Positions 1 through 8,182 of a DNA stretch of 64,000 nt are shown here, piece after piece. Numbering within the stretch: position 1 is the stretch's first letter; every line of letters begins with the position of its first letter. A program made the position numbers and the translations under genes. The stretch is from the NCBI GenBank assembly GCA_041589455.1, contig JBFHVQ010000001.1, positions 1 through 64,000 on the forward strand, given 5' to 3'. The notes under the pieces were generated by a model, which did not search any database, had not been told where the DNA came from, and saw only the letters and a program-made list of their open reading frames with translations. The DNA is from SZUA-229 sp041589455. Lineage in GTDB: Bacteria > Pseudomonadota > Gammaproteobacteria > SZUA-229.

Positions 1-398
1 AAGTCATCAAGCTTGGTCCACATTTTTTTTCTTATATGATGAAAAGGTTTTAAGCTGAAAATAGAGTAGAGTATGAGTCCAAGCCATATTTTCCAGAAGG
101 GCCGACTACTGTTGATGGTAACTGGAATATAAAAGGGTATTAGTTTTACCAGATCTGGTGCGTTTTTTATTAATGAGGCTCTTTCGTTAAGGCACTCTTT
201 AACGAGAGAAAACTGTCCGTTTTCCAGATAACGTAATCCACCATGGATTAATTTGCTTGATTTGCTGGAGGTTCCCAGGCCAGCTTGTTGGTTCTTTTCT
301 ATTACCAGTGTTTTGTAGCCGCTAGCGGCGGCAGCTTGTGCTACACCCGCACCCTGGATTCCTGCGCCTATGATAACTATGTCGTAATCAGCAGTCAT
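1..398 (-). CDS. glpD: FAD-dependent glycerol-3-phosphate dehydrogenase, N-terminal part
   Basis: The gene runs off the left edge, leaving about the first 132 residues. They begin with a beta strand and the dinucleotide-binding motif GAGIQGAG, then an acidic strand end (VIEK) and the GTSSKSSKLIHGGLRYLE segment typical of the GlpD/GlpA family, which binds FAD and oxidises glycerol-3-phosphate to dihydroxyacetone phosphate with electrons going to quinone at the inner membrane. The start is the ATG at 398. It lies 25 bases downstream of the glycerophosphodiesterase stop, so it is the third gene of a minus-strand operon with the FGGY kinase and the phosphodiesterase. The family call is firm. Aerobic GlpD rather than GlpA is inferred from context, since no glpB/C is visible. 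Confidence 0.85.
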   Translation of the reverse strand, partial: MTADYDIVIIGAGIQGAGVAQAAAASGYKTLVIEKNQQAGLGTSSKSSKLIHGGLRYLENGQFSLVKECLNERASLIKNAPDLVKLIPFYIPVTINSSRPFWKIWLGLILYSIFSLKPFHHIRKKMWTKLDD

Positions 399-423
399 GT
401 TTATTAAATTGCAAGTTGTTGCC

Positions 424-1188
424 TTAATTGCTGATGCTATTAGAGTTTATGTTTAGGGCGAGTATAGGGTGCTCAAGCATTCGACAGATATCCCTTGTTT
501 CTACCAGGTCTATGTTGTGACTAGCGTAATGTATAGCGAGTTCTGGTTCTGTAATGTCATAGACCATCCAGTGCCAGTCACCCGGCCAGGGATCCATGTT
601 ATGTGGTAGTTTTCTATGATTGATAATCAGGTAGTCTGGGTTTAATTTACTTGCCTGCTGATGACTGATGTCATCGTAGCTGTGTAATACCCAGCCAGTT
701 GAGAAGTCGCTGATTTTCTGTGTGTAATGAATTGCCTCATGATCGAATGAAATTATAATGCATTGCGATTTAATAATATCCAGTGTTTTAATGAGCTCAT
801 TTATAATTGTTTGAGTCCCATAGTGCTGTAAAGATTCTTCTTTTATTTCAACAAATGCACTGGTTTGCGGGTATTTTTGCAACAGGTTAATTACATCACT
901 GAGTAGTGGAATACGCTGGTTAAAAAATGCCATTGAAAAGCGTTCGGGCTCATGTGCTCGTATATTAACCAACTCAGAATAACTCATTTCGAAAAGATTG
1001 CCTCGTATTCCGGTAGTGCGCAATAATTCCACGTCATGAATTACCACTAGTTTTCCATCGGCAGTGCATTGCACGTCAAATTCCACATAGGCTGCACCGC
1101 AGGCCAATGATGATTTAAGTGAAATCATAGTGTTTTCAGGATAGGAGGCCATATGGCCGCGGTGGGCTACAAGATCAGGTATTGCCAT
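424..1188 (-). CDS. Cytoplasmic glycerophosphodiester phosphodiesterase
   Basis: 254 residues with the GDPD signature at the N-terminus: His9-Arg10 in HRGH, PENT at 17-20, the metal ligands Glu36 and Asp38 in EFDV, and His51-Asp52. Family members hydrolyse glycerophosphodiesters (deacylated phospholipids) to glycerol-3-phosphate and an alcohol, using a divalent metal. There is no signal peptide, so it resembles cytoplasmic UgpQ more than periplasmic GlpQ. It sits between an FGGY kinase upstream and glpD downstream on the same strand with gaps of 36 and 25 bases. The product glycerol-3-phosphate would feed directly into GlpD. Confidence 0.9.
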   Translation of the reverse strand: MAIPDLVAHRGHMASYPENTMISLKSSLACGAAYVEFDVQCTADGKLVVIHDVELLRTTGIRGNLFEMSYSELVNIRAHEPERFSMAFFNQRIPLLSDVINLLQKYPQTSAFVEIKEESLQHYGTQTIINELIKTLDIIKSQCIIISFDHEAIHYTQKISDFSTGWVLHSYDDISHQQASKLNPDYLIINHRKLPHNMDPWPGDWHWMVYDITEPELAIHYASHNIDLVETRDICRMLEHPILALNINSNSISN

Positions 1189-1224
1189 TGTATAAACTCA
1201 ATGCTGTCTTTCATTCTGTAAAGT

Positions 1225-2652
1225 TTAGTTGTTGTTGCAGCGCTTTTTTAATTCTCCGACAAACTGTTGATATCTTGTATTAAGCGCTTTGTCACTCACA
1301 GGTAAATATTCTGATGATATATTTATTGAGGGTGTGATTTTATTTTTATCATCTAATTGGCATGCCAGAACAGCGCAGCCTGTCAGTGTGCTTTCGCTTT
1401 CACAGTATTGTATGGTTTTTATCTGAGATAAACTAGCGAGCTTCTGACACAGCCCATTAAGCCGGGATAACCCACCTGAGACGTGCAGGCGTTGTAATGG
1501 GGCTGCAAGCTGCTCAATATTACAGCATAGTAGAAAAACAATGCTTTCAATGATTGCCACCAGCTTTTGATTATGGTTCATGTTTTTTTCATTAGTAAAT
1601 TCAGCTGCTCCAGCTTCACACCACCAGGGTGATCCCAGACCGCTAATTGTATTAATGAAAATTCCAGGTGGAGATGTTTTTTGTAATGATTTATCAAGTT
1701 CTGAAAATGCCAGTTGTTTATCAGCTTCACTGATGAATTTATCCAGTGCGGAAGCTGCGCCATTAACAGTGCCTTCGCTGACAAAGTCTGCAGATGATTT
1801 TGTGCTTTTAACCAGGCTGTGTAGCAAGTGTCCGGGTTTGGTTTTTTCTGGTAGATGGCTGAGAACAAAGGCACCGGTACCAATATTCACGAGGGCATCA
1901 TTTGTTGCTAAGTCAGGGAAACCATGAAACGCTGCATTCTGGTCACCGCAGACAGTTGTTAAATTTACCTCAAGGTCTCGTAGTTGGCCATAGGGAAATA
2001 TCACGGGCCGACAGATGGGTAGTAGTTTTTTATTGAGCTGATACAGTTTGAGTAAACGAGTTGACCAGTCAAGAGAGTGTATATCAAATAGTTGGGTACG
2101 TTGTGCATTGCTGTGATCAATAACACAGTCAGGCTGTTCCAGTAAATGAAATAACAGATAACTGGCTATAGGTGAAATACATAGTGAGTTGTTTTCCATC
2201 GACCTGTTTATGTCTGCCGATGAATTATCAAGTAGCCAGCGTATCTTGCTCGCGGAATAGTGGGCTGATAGTTGCAGGCCGCTTATCTGTTTTATCTCAT
2301 CTGTATGGATTTCCAGCTCGTTAATCAGCGGTGTGTTTCTCAGATCTCGCCAGCTAATGATGGGCGAGAGTGCTAAACCGGTTTCTTTATCCCATGCAAC
2401 AATACTGGACCTCTGGGTGCAAAGCCCTGCCTGTTTAATGGCAGGAACCAGGATTGAGGGCAGTTTTTTAATGAGAGTCTTGCATGAATCTACTATTTGT
2501 TTAGGATCCTGTTCGTAGTGGCTGGTAAATGGATTGTGAGTGTCTATATCCATAGAGTCCACATAGACTATCTTGCCAATATGGTCAATCAATGCCGCAC
2601 GGCAGGCGTGTGAACCTATGTCGAATGCAAGGGTGAGAGGTTGTATTGTCAT
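1225..2652 (-). CDS. FGGY-family carbohydrate kinase, probably glycerol kinase-like
   Basis: 475 residues. The N-terminal phosphate-1 loop reads FDIGSHACRA (10-19) in place of the usual glycerol-kinase D-Q-G-T-T-S-S-R. Further motifs are GDQNAAFHG near 236, NIGTGAF near 256, SEGTVNGAASA, and a C-terminal adenosine region with VSGGLSRL. These define the two-domain actin-fold FGGY kinases, which phosphorylate a sugar or polyol with ATP. Its place as first gene of an operon with glycerophosphodiesterase and glpD suggests glycerol. However, the divergent loop and a length below the usual 495-505 of GlpK leave room for another polyol. No glycerol facilitator gene is visible. Confidence 0.75.
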   Translation of the reverse strand: MTIQPLTLAFDIGSHACRAALIDHIGKIVYVDSMDIDTHNPFTSHYEQDPKQIVDSCKTLIKKLPSILVPAIKQAGLCTQRSSIVAWDKETGLALSPIISWRDLRNTPLINELEIHTDEIKQISGLQLSAHYSASKIRWLLDNSSADINRSMENNSLCISPIASYLLFHLLEQPDCVIDHSNAQRTQLFDIHSLDWSTRLLKLYQLNKKLLPICRPVIFPYGQLRDLEVNLTTVCGDQNAAFHGFPDLATNDALVNIGTGAFVLSHLPEKTKPGHLLHSLVKSTKSSADFVSEGTVNGAASALDKFISEADKQLAFSELDKSLQKTSPPGIFINTISGLGSPWWCEAGAAEFTNEKNMNHNQKLVAIIESIVFLLCCNIEQLAAPLQRLHVSGGLSRLNGLCQKLASLSQIKTIQYCESESTLTGCAVLACQLDDKNKITPSINISSEYLPVSDKALNTRYQQFVGELKKRCNNN

Positions 2653-2852
2653 ACTTTAGAGTTAAGTACATATAAGCTGTTTTTTCATGAAGCTAGAATA
2701 AACGGCATCGACCCAAATATAAGAAAGTGTTAATATCTGCAGCGTATAGTTGTGCTATATCGCTTATAAGCAGATGGGTGTTTAATCGGTACGGTTTAGT
2801 TCTGTCTTCCGTTACGCGCTCAAATTCGTTTGAAATTATCGGGAGAAAACCA

Positions 2853-3227
2853 ATGGCAACAATTGAACTGACTGAGCAGAATCTTGAACAGACGATCGTA
2901 GAAAACGACACGGTCATTATAGATTTCTGGGCGCCCTGGTGTGGCCCCTGTAAGACTTTCGGCCCAATTTTTGAAGAGGTTTCAGAGAAGCATCCTGATA
3001 TCATCTTTGCCAAGGTGAATACAGAAGAAGAGCAGGCTATTGCCGCTCATTTCCAGATTCGCTCAATTCCAACACTGATGGTGTTTCGTGAGCAGATCGT
3101 ACTGTTTTCAGAAGCAGGTATGTTGCCAGCTTCAGGTCTTGAAGAGCTGGTCACTCAGGTTAAAGGTCTGGATATGGACAAAGTGAAAGCTGAAATTGAT
3201 GCCATGGAAGCGCAAAATAAGGCTTGA
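2853..3227 (+). CDS. Thioredoxin-like protein
   Basis: 124 residues from the ATG at 2853, which has GGGAG 8 bases upstream. The same frame is open further upstream, but that part looks non-coding. The redox motif is WCGPC (Cys30, Cys33) and the cis-proline loop reads SIPT near residue 74, so a dithiol oxidoreductase fold is complete. It differs from TrxA by a C-terminal extension of about 16 residues rich in Lys, Glu and Ala (KVKAEIDAMEAQ), which is probably helical. It stands alone, convergent with the Sel1 gene. A general disulfide reductase role is inferred from the motif; the specific partner is unknown. Confidence 0.85.
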   Translation: MATIELTEQNLEQTIVENDTVIIDFWAPWCGPCKTFGPIFEEVSEKHPDIIFAKVNTEEEQAIAAHFQIRSIPTLMVFREQIVLFSEAGMLPASGLEELVTQVKGLDMDKVKAEIDAMEAQNKA

Positions 3228-3259
3228 TTGGTAAATCAGGTCAGACACTAATTTCGCAT

Positions 3260-3760
3260 TTACTGTGTTTTCAGCAAGGCATGTTCCGGCTGGGTTTCTA
3301 GTAGGGACCCTGTTGAATTCACAGGGCGCCAGCTCGTAATCCAGTTATCTACTTTGTCCAGGGCTTCTTCAGATAACTCGTTCTGTAACTTAATATAAAG
3401 CGTCTTGCGCTTGCTTTGAATTGACTCGGCGAGTCGTAAATTGCTCTTTGAGGCGAGGCTCAGCCACTTGTAGGCGAGCAGGTCATTTTGCTCTACCCCT
3501 TTACCCGATAGGTACATATTGCCCAGCATATGCTGGGCAGAGCTCCAGTTCTGTTCAGCCAGAGATTTGAATATACCTGCCGCTTTTTCACTTGAGCGTT
3601 CGATGCCATTGCGACCTAGCAGATAGTTAAGCCCCAGTTGATATTGAGATAATGGGGTGCCTTCTTCATGTTGTTTAAGGGTTGTCTCAGCTGATTGAGC
3701 GTTGGGTATGAGTGCTACTAAGGCTGAAAGTATGAGAAGTAGCTTTTTGAAATTTTTCAT
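3260..3760 (-). CDS. Exported Sel1-like repeat protein
   Basis: About 166 residues with an N-terminal signal peptide (KK, then a hydrophobic stretch, then NAQSA cleavage region near residue 23). Two Sel1-like repeats follow (consensus A-x-x-x-L-G-x-x-Y-x-x-G), visible as YQLGLNYLLGRNGIERSSEK and AQHMLGNMYLSGKGVEQNDL. The last quarter is helical and carries no known motif. The ATG at 3760 is preferred because GGGA lies 8 bases upstream; an ATG at 3769 is also in frame. Sel1 repeats mediate protein-protein contacts in the periplasm or at the envelope. The specific role is unknown. Confidence 0.7.
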   Translation of the reverse strand: MKNFKKLLLILSALVALIPNAQSAETTLKQHEEGTPLSQYQLGLNYLLGRNGIERSSEKAAGIFKSLAEQNWSSAQHMLGNMYLSGKGVEQNDLLAYKWLSLASKSNLRLAESIQSKRKTLYIKLQNELSEEALDKVDNWITSWRPVNSTGSLLETQPEHALLKTQ

Positions 3761-4018
3761 TCTGCGCATCCCGTCTAATTTTTCTGGTGTCCTGACTTAT
3801 TGTTAATCCCCATATAATGGATTTTACAGAGGGGGAGTTTTTATTTTTGTCATTTAATGTAAAGGTGACCGATTCGCACTGATGGCAAATGCTTCAATGT
3901 TTTTAACACCTGAATACGTATTTGTACAATATAAATAACAAGAACAGTGATTTGTTTCTGATAATTGCAGGCTTATTTAATTTGGCGGGCTAAGTCGCAA
4001 TCGCTGGAAAGATAAGGT

Positions 4019-4045
4019 GCTGCCAGGCCGAGGTAGCCTGGCAGC
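4019..4045 (-). terminator. Hairpin terminator after adk
   Basis: A perfect 10-bp inverted repeat (GCTGCCAGGC / GCCTGGCAGC, 7-base loop) starts 8 bases past the adk stop codon on the minus strand. The downstream tract is only moderately U-rich, so efficiency is uncertain. Confidence 0.6.
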
Positions 4046-4053
4046 TAGAAGGG

Positions 4054-5385
4054 TTAGCGGATTTTCTTCAGAGACTTCAGCAGGTCTTTATGCCATTGAG
4101 CAGAGAACTGTTTGCGAATTTTGTCTTTTTCAATTTCGATTTTAACAAGTTCCCGGGAGCGTTTCTCACTAGCGCTTATCTCTGCATTGAGTCGTATTAA
4201 TTCCTCCTGGAGAGAAGACAGTTGAGCCTTCATGGACTGCATGTCGTTAGCTGGCTTAGCGGCTTTTTTCTTGCTGCTTGCCGTGGTTTTAGGAATGGTT
4301 TTTAAACTGCCCGCTGTTTTCTTAACCGCCTTCTTGGTCGGTTTCTTAGGTGCTACCTTTGCGGGCGTCTTTTTAGTGGTGCCGCCAGCTGTGCCGGCTT
4401 GCTTTTTCGTAGCTGCTTTTTTGCTGGGAGTTGCTTTTGCAGGTTTGGCTGCTGTTTCAGTTTTCTGGCGGTTTTGGGATTTTGCCTTGCCTGCCTTAGC
4501 AGGCTTGTCAGCAGCAGCTTTACTTTTAACGGGAGCAGGCTTCTTGGTTTCTGGTGCTTTCGTAGGCGAAGTGGTTTTTTGAGCATTGCTTGTGGCAATG
4601 GGTTTCTCAGCAGGTTTCTCAATGGGTTTATCTGCTACTGATGTTGTAACGGCTTCTGCTTTGGCAGGTGCGACATTCTGGCTGGTGGCTGGTATGGCTG
4701 TAGTTGCCTGGCTTGCTGTCTGGCTAATGGTTGAAGGGCGTGCAGTTTTTAGAGCAGTCATCATGGCGCCGAATATATCGTCGATATCACCCATGCCTTC
4801 CACTACAGATAGCTTACCCTGTTTTTCATAGTAATCAGCCAATGGCTGGGTCTGGGTTTCATAAACCTTGAGTCGCTTACCGATGGTTTCCTCATTGTCA
4901 TCAGAACGATGATGCAGTTTGCCACCACACATGTCGCACTCGCTCTCTAGAGTCGGTGGATTGGTGTATATATTGAAAACAGCACCACAGCTCTCACAAG
5001 TTAGTCTGCCGGTAAGGCGTTGCATCAGTATGTCGAAGTCAACATTGATCAAAACTGATTTTTCAATGGGTATTGAGAGGCTGCTAAGTAATGCATCAAG
5101 TTCCTCGGCCTGTTCCAGGTTGCGGGGGAAACCATCAAGAATAAAGCCGTTATTTGTGTCTGGGCCACTCAGTCGCTCGCGAATCAGGCCCAGTACCAGG
5201 TCGTTTGGTACCAGCTGACCAGCTTCCATAATGGTTTTAGCCTGCCTGCCCAGTGGTGTCTGAGCTTCGACAGCTGCGCGTAGCAGGTCACCCGTAGAAA
5301 TTTGTGGAATATTCAGTTTTTCAATCAATCGCTTGGCTTGCGTGCCCTTTCCCGAGCCAGGTGCACCCAGTAATACAATTCTCAT
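4054..5385 (-). CDS. adk: Adenylate kinase with long Lys/Ala/Pro-rich C-terminal tail
   Basis: Residues 1-215 are a complete long-form adenylate kinase, which makes ADP from ATP and AMP. They contain the P-loop GAPGSGKGT (7-15), STGDLLR (30-36), DGFPR (84-88) and a LID with four cysteines (130, 133, 150, 153; C-x2-C-x16-C-x2-C) that should bind zinc. The usual protein ends near 215. Here the same frame continues to 443: residues 216-380 are low complexity, rich in K, A, P and T like histone H1 or AlgP, and 381-443 form a charged heptad-like helix ending in a basic cluster. GGGGAG lies just before the ATG. No frameshift or internal stop is seen, so the fusion looks real. Confidence 0.93.
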   Translation of the reverse strand: MRIVLLGAPGSGKGTQAKRLIEKLNIPQISTGDLLRAAVEAQTPLGRQAKTIMEAGQLVPNDLVLGLIRERLSGPDTNNGFILDGFPRNLEQAEELDALLSSLSIPIEKSVLINVDFDILMQRLTGRLTCESCGAVFNIYTNPPTLESECDMCGGKLHHRSDDNEETIGKRLKVYETQTQPLADYYEKQGKLSVVEGMGDIDDIFGAMMTALKTARPSTISQTASQATTAIPATSQNVAPAKAEAVTTSVADKPIEKPAEKPIATSNAQKTTSPTKAPETKKPAPVKSKAAADKPAKAGKAKSQNRQKTETAAKPAKATPSKKAATKKQAGTAGGTTKKTPAKVAPKKPTKKAVKKTAGSLKTIPKTTASSKKKAAKPANDMQSMKAQLSSLQEELIRLNAEISASEKRSRELVKIEIEKDKIRKQFSAQWHKDLLKSLKKIR

Positions 5386-5483
5386 GTTGGCTTTTCTCCC
5401 CTAAACAGGCCTTGTTGTTATTGGCATATGCTTCGGATTGTAATCAATGCGTGGATAATGTCGAGTACTCTGGCGCCCGTTCT

Positions 5484-5492
5484 TGATATAAT
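5484..5492 (+). promoter_or_regulatory. Extended -10 promoter for ppa
   Basis: TGATATAAT combines TGn with a perfect TATAAT, about 112 bases before the ppa start. No good -35 hexamer is seen at 16-18 bases, as expected for extended -10 promoters. Assignment to ppa is by position only. Confidence 0.45.
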
Positions 5493-5604
5493 AGGGCATT
5501 AACGTGAAGTCTGGCGTGGTTGCTCACAAAATTCAGTTGAAATTGCTGCCTGCTGCCAGGCTAAATGTTGTGAAATCGTTGTTTAATGTAATGTAAGGTA
5601 AGAT

Positions 5605-6141
5605 ATGAATCTTGATAATCTCCCCCTGGGTGAAAATGTCCCGACAGATATTAATGTCGTGATTGAAATTCCTGCACATGGATCTCCAGTTAAGTATGAA
5701 GTAGAAAAGGATAGTGGCACCCTGGTGGTGGATCGCTTTATGGGCACTGCGATGTTCTACCCCTGTAATTATGGTTTTATGCCTCATACGCTATCTGAAG
5801 ATGGTGACCCGGTTGATGTACTGGTGGTTACCCCTGTACCACTGATTTCGGGCTCTGTTATCCGTTGCCGTCCAGTTGGTATGCTGGAAATGATCGATGA
5901 AGCAGGAGAGGACCACAAAGTACTGGCAGTACCGGTTAGTAAGCTGACCAAGTTGTATGACGATGTTCTGTCTCCCAAGGATCTGCACGATGATATGCTG
6001 GGCCAGATAACACACTTTTTTGAGCAATATAAAGCGCTCGAGTCCGGTAAATGGGTGAAGGTTGAAAACTGGGTGGGTGCCGATCGCGCCCATGAGGAAA
6101 TTCTAAGTAGTATTGAGCGATATAATAAGCAGGAAGGCTAA
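5605..6141 (+). CDS. ppa: Inorganic pyrophosphatase, family I
   Basis: 178 residues, the usual length of bacterial soluble pyrophosphatase. The signature acidic cluster DGDPVDVLV (66-74, with Asp66, Asp68 and Asp71) is intact. Other conserved parts are the FYPCNYGFMP strand and a DRFMGT segment. The enzyme hydrolyses pyrophosphate to two phosphates in the cytoplasm with magnesium, pulling biosynthetic reactions forward. It stands alone behind an extended -10 promoter and has an AAGGT ribosome site. The hairpin at 6156 closes the unit. Confidence 0.96.
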   Translation: MNLDNLPLGENVPTDINVVIEIPAHGSPVKYEVEKDSGTLVVDRFMGTAMFYPCNYGFMPHTLSEDGDPVDVLVVTPVPLISGSVIRCRPVGMLEMIDEAGEDHKVLAVPVSKLTKLYDDVLSPKDLHDDMLGQITHFFEQYKALESGKWVKVENWVGADRAHEEILSSIERYNKQEG

Positions 6142-6155
6142 GTCTTGTGTTAAAA

Positions 6156-6189
6156 AACGTGTGGTGTGTTTTTGCATCACACGTTCCTT
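6156..6189 (+). terminator. Hairpin after ppa
   Basis: Inverted repeat AACGTGTGGTG / CATCACACGTT (one mismatch, 8-base loop) 15 bases past the ppa stop, followed by CCTTTCT. Only a short U tract. Confidence 0.5.
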
Positions 6190-6316
6190 TCTATAAAATG
6201 CAGAGCTCACACAGCCACCGATACCATTAGAGTGGAGATAAACGATTATCGACAACGACTCATTAGCTAAAATTACGACTTGTCTGTTGAGTCACCGCGT
6301 CTGGAGTTAACGGGCA

Positions 6317-8182
6317 GTGTCTCGTTCTGTTATTAAAAACCATACTCTGGAAGCGCAGCTGTTCAAACGACGGGCGACTGTGGCCGCGTTTATCAGTATT
6401 CTAATGTTGCTGGTACTGTTTTCTCGGCTGCTCTATCTACAGTTCTTCGAATACAGCCATTTCTCAACCCTGTCTGAAAACAACCGGATTCGACTGGTAC
6501 CCGTAGTGCCTAATCGAGGTCTTATCTATGACCGTAACGGCGTGGTGCTGGCAGAAAATCAGCCATCATTTCAGCTTGAGGTTATTCCCGAGCAGGTTGA
6601 CGATATGGTGACGACTCTAGAGGCGCTGGGGGAAGTTATCGAACTCAATGAAGACGTGCTCAAGCGTTTTCATAAACAGCTTAAACGCAGTAGAAAATTT
6701 GAGCAGGTCCCGCTGCGAACAAAATTATCAGAGGAAGAGGTGGCTCGCCTGGCAGTCAATCGCCACCGTTTCCCCGGCGTTGAAATTAATGCTCGCCTGA
6801 GTCGACATTACCCACTCGGTGAGCGGATGGCTCATGTGATCGGTTATGTTGGTCGAATCGATGAAGAAGAAATAAAGCGCGTTGATCAAACCAATTACAA
6901 GGGAACCACCCATATTGGTAAAAATGGTCTGGAGCGTTATTACGAAGACCAGTTACATGGCATGGTGGGATACCGTAATATCGAGGTCAATGTGCAGGGC
7001 CGAGTGCTGAGAGAGCTGGATAAAATCCCGCCTGTGCCGGGGAACAATCTGTGGCTAACACTGGATGTACGGCTGCAAACCGTCGCCGAGGAGGCGTTAC
7101 AGGGCTATAACGGTTCCGTCGTAGTGATGCAACCAGAAACTGGCGAAATTCTGGCAATGGCGAGCATGCCAGGTTTCGACCCTAATCTTTTTGTACATGG
7201 GATTAGTTACAAAAATTACAGTGTCTTGCGCGACTCACCTGATCGACCACTTTTTAATCGCTCGATTATGGGGCAGTATCCACCGGGATCTATTGTTAAA
7301 CCTTTTGTCGGTCTGGGTGGGCTGGAAAGTCGCTCAATCGGGCATCGAGAGAAAATCGATTGCGAAGGGCATTACCTATTACCTAATGATGAGCGCAAGT
7401 ACCGTGACTGGAAAATTACCGGCCATGGTCCGGTTGACCTGGATGCTGCCCTGGCTCAATCCTGCGATGTGTATTATTACGAACTGGCTTATCGCATGGG
7501 GATTGACCGTATCCACGCGATGCTGCATCAGTTTGGTTTTGGTGAAAAAACCGGTGTCGACCTGCTGGGTGAACGTTCTGGTCTGTTACCCTCTCGTGAA
7601 TGGAAAAAACGGGCCAGGCATAAAATCTGGTTTCCTGGAGAAACCCTTATTACTGGTATAGGACAGGGCTATATGCTGGCAACACCATTGCAAATGGCAT
7701 CAGCCACCTCAATACTGGCGATGCGAGGCAAAGTGGTGCAGCCACATTTACTGGCGAAAATTGAAGACCCTGCCGAGCAGAAGGTGACTACGCTGGAGTG
7801 GGCGCCTAAAGAGTCTGTCAAATTGCATCGTCAAACTAACTGGAATCATGCGATCAAGGGAATGGTTAATGTGGTGCATGGCGCACAGGGGACGGCACGC
7901 AGTTCAGGTTATGGACTGGATTTTAAGATGGCGGGAAAAACCGGTACTGCTCAGGTTTTCGGAATTGCGCAGGATGAAGAATATGATGAAGAAACGATTG
8001 CCAAAAAGCTTCGTGACCATGCTCTTTTTTCCGTGTTTGCACCAGTTGATGAGCCGCAAATTGTGGTTCTGGTGATTGCAGAAAATGGTGGAAGTGGTAG
8101 CGGCGTGGCGGCACCGATAGCGCGTAAGATTATTGATGAATGGGCTAAAAACAGGACAGATGTCATTGGGAGCAATCAATGA
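6317..8182 (+). CDS. mrdA: Penicillin-binding protein 2 (transpeptidase of the elongasome)
   Basis: 621 residues beginning with GTG at 6317, with GGAG 10-14 bases upstream. One membrane anchor (about 20-42) precedes a periplasmic PBP dimerisation region (60-235) and a transpeptidase domain with the acyl-serine motif SIVK (325-328), a Ser-Cys-Asp motif, and KTGTAQ near 533. PBP2 crosslinks peptidoglycan during side-wall growth and works with RodA. Length and motif spacing match the family. It is the first gene of a plus-strand operon and overlaps rodA by four bases (ATGA). This fits translational coupling. Confidence 0.96.
   Translation: MSRSVIKNHTLEAQLFKRRATVAAFISILMLLVLFSRLLYLQFFEYSHFSTLSENNRIRLVPVVPNRGLIYDRNGVVLAENQPSFQLEVIPEQVDDMVTTLEALGEVIELNEDVLKRFHKQLKRSRKFEQVPLRTKLSEEEVARLAVNRHRFPGVEINARLSRHYPLGERMAHVIGYVGRIDEEEIKRVDQTNYKGTTHIGKNGLERYYEDQLHGMVGYRNIEVNVQGRVLRELDKIPPVPGNNLWLTLDVRLQTVAEEALQGYNGSVVVMQPETGEILAMASMPGFDPNLFVHGISYKNYSVLRDSPDRPLFNRSIMGQYPPGSIVKPFVGLGGLESRSIGHREKIDCEGHYLLPNDERKYRDWKITGHGPVDLDAALAQSCDVYYYELAYRMGIDRIHAMLHQFGFGEKTGVDLLGERSGLLPSREWKKRARHKIWFPGETLITGIGQGYMLATPLQMASATSILAMRGKVVQPHLLAKIEDPAEQKVTTLEWAPKESVKLHRQTNWNHAIKGMVNVVHGAQGTARSSGYGLDFKMAGKTGTAQVFGIAQDEEYDEETIAKKLRDHALFSVFAPVDEPQIVVLVIAENGGSGSGVAAPIARKIIDEWAKNRTDVIGSNQ

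Noticed and set aside
4232..4582. Open frames opposite the adk tail.
   Set aside because: They are complementary readings of the low-complexity Lys/Ala/Pro codons, with composition like the repeat.
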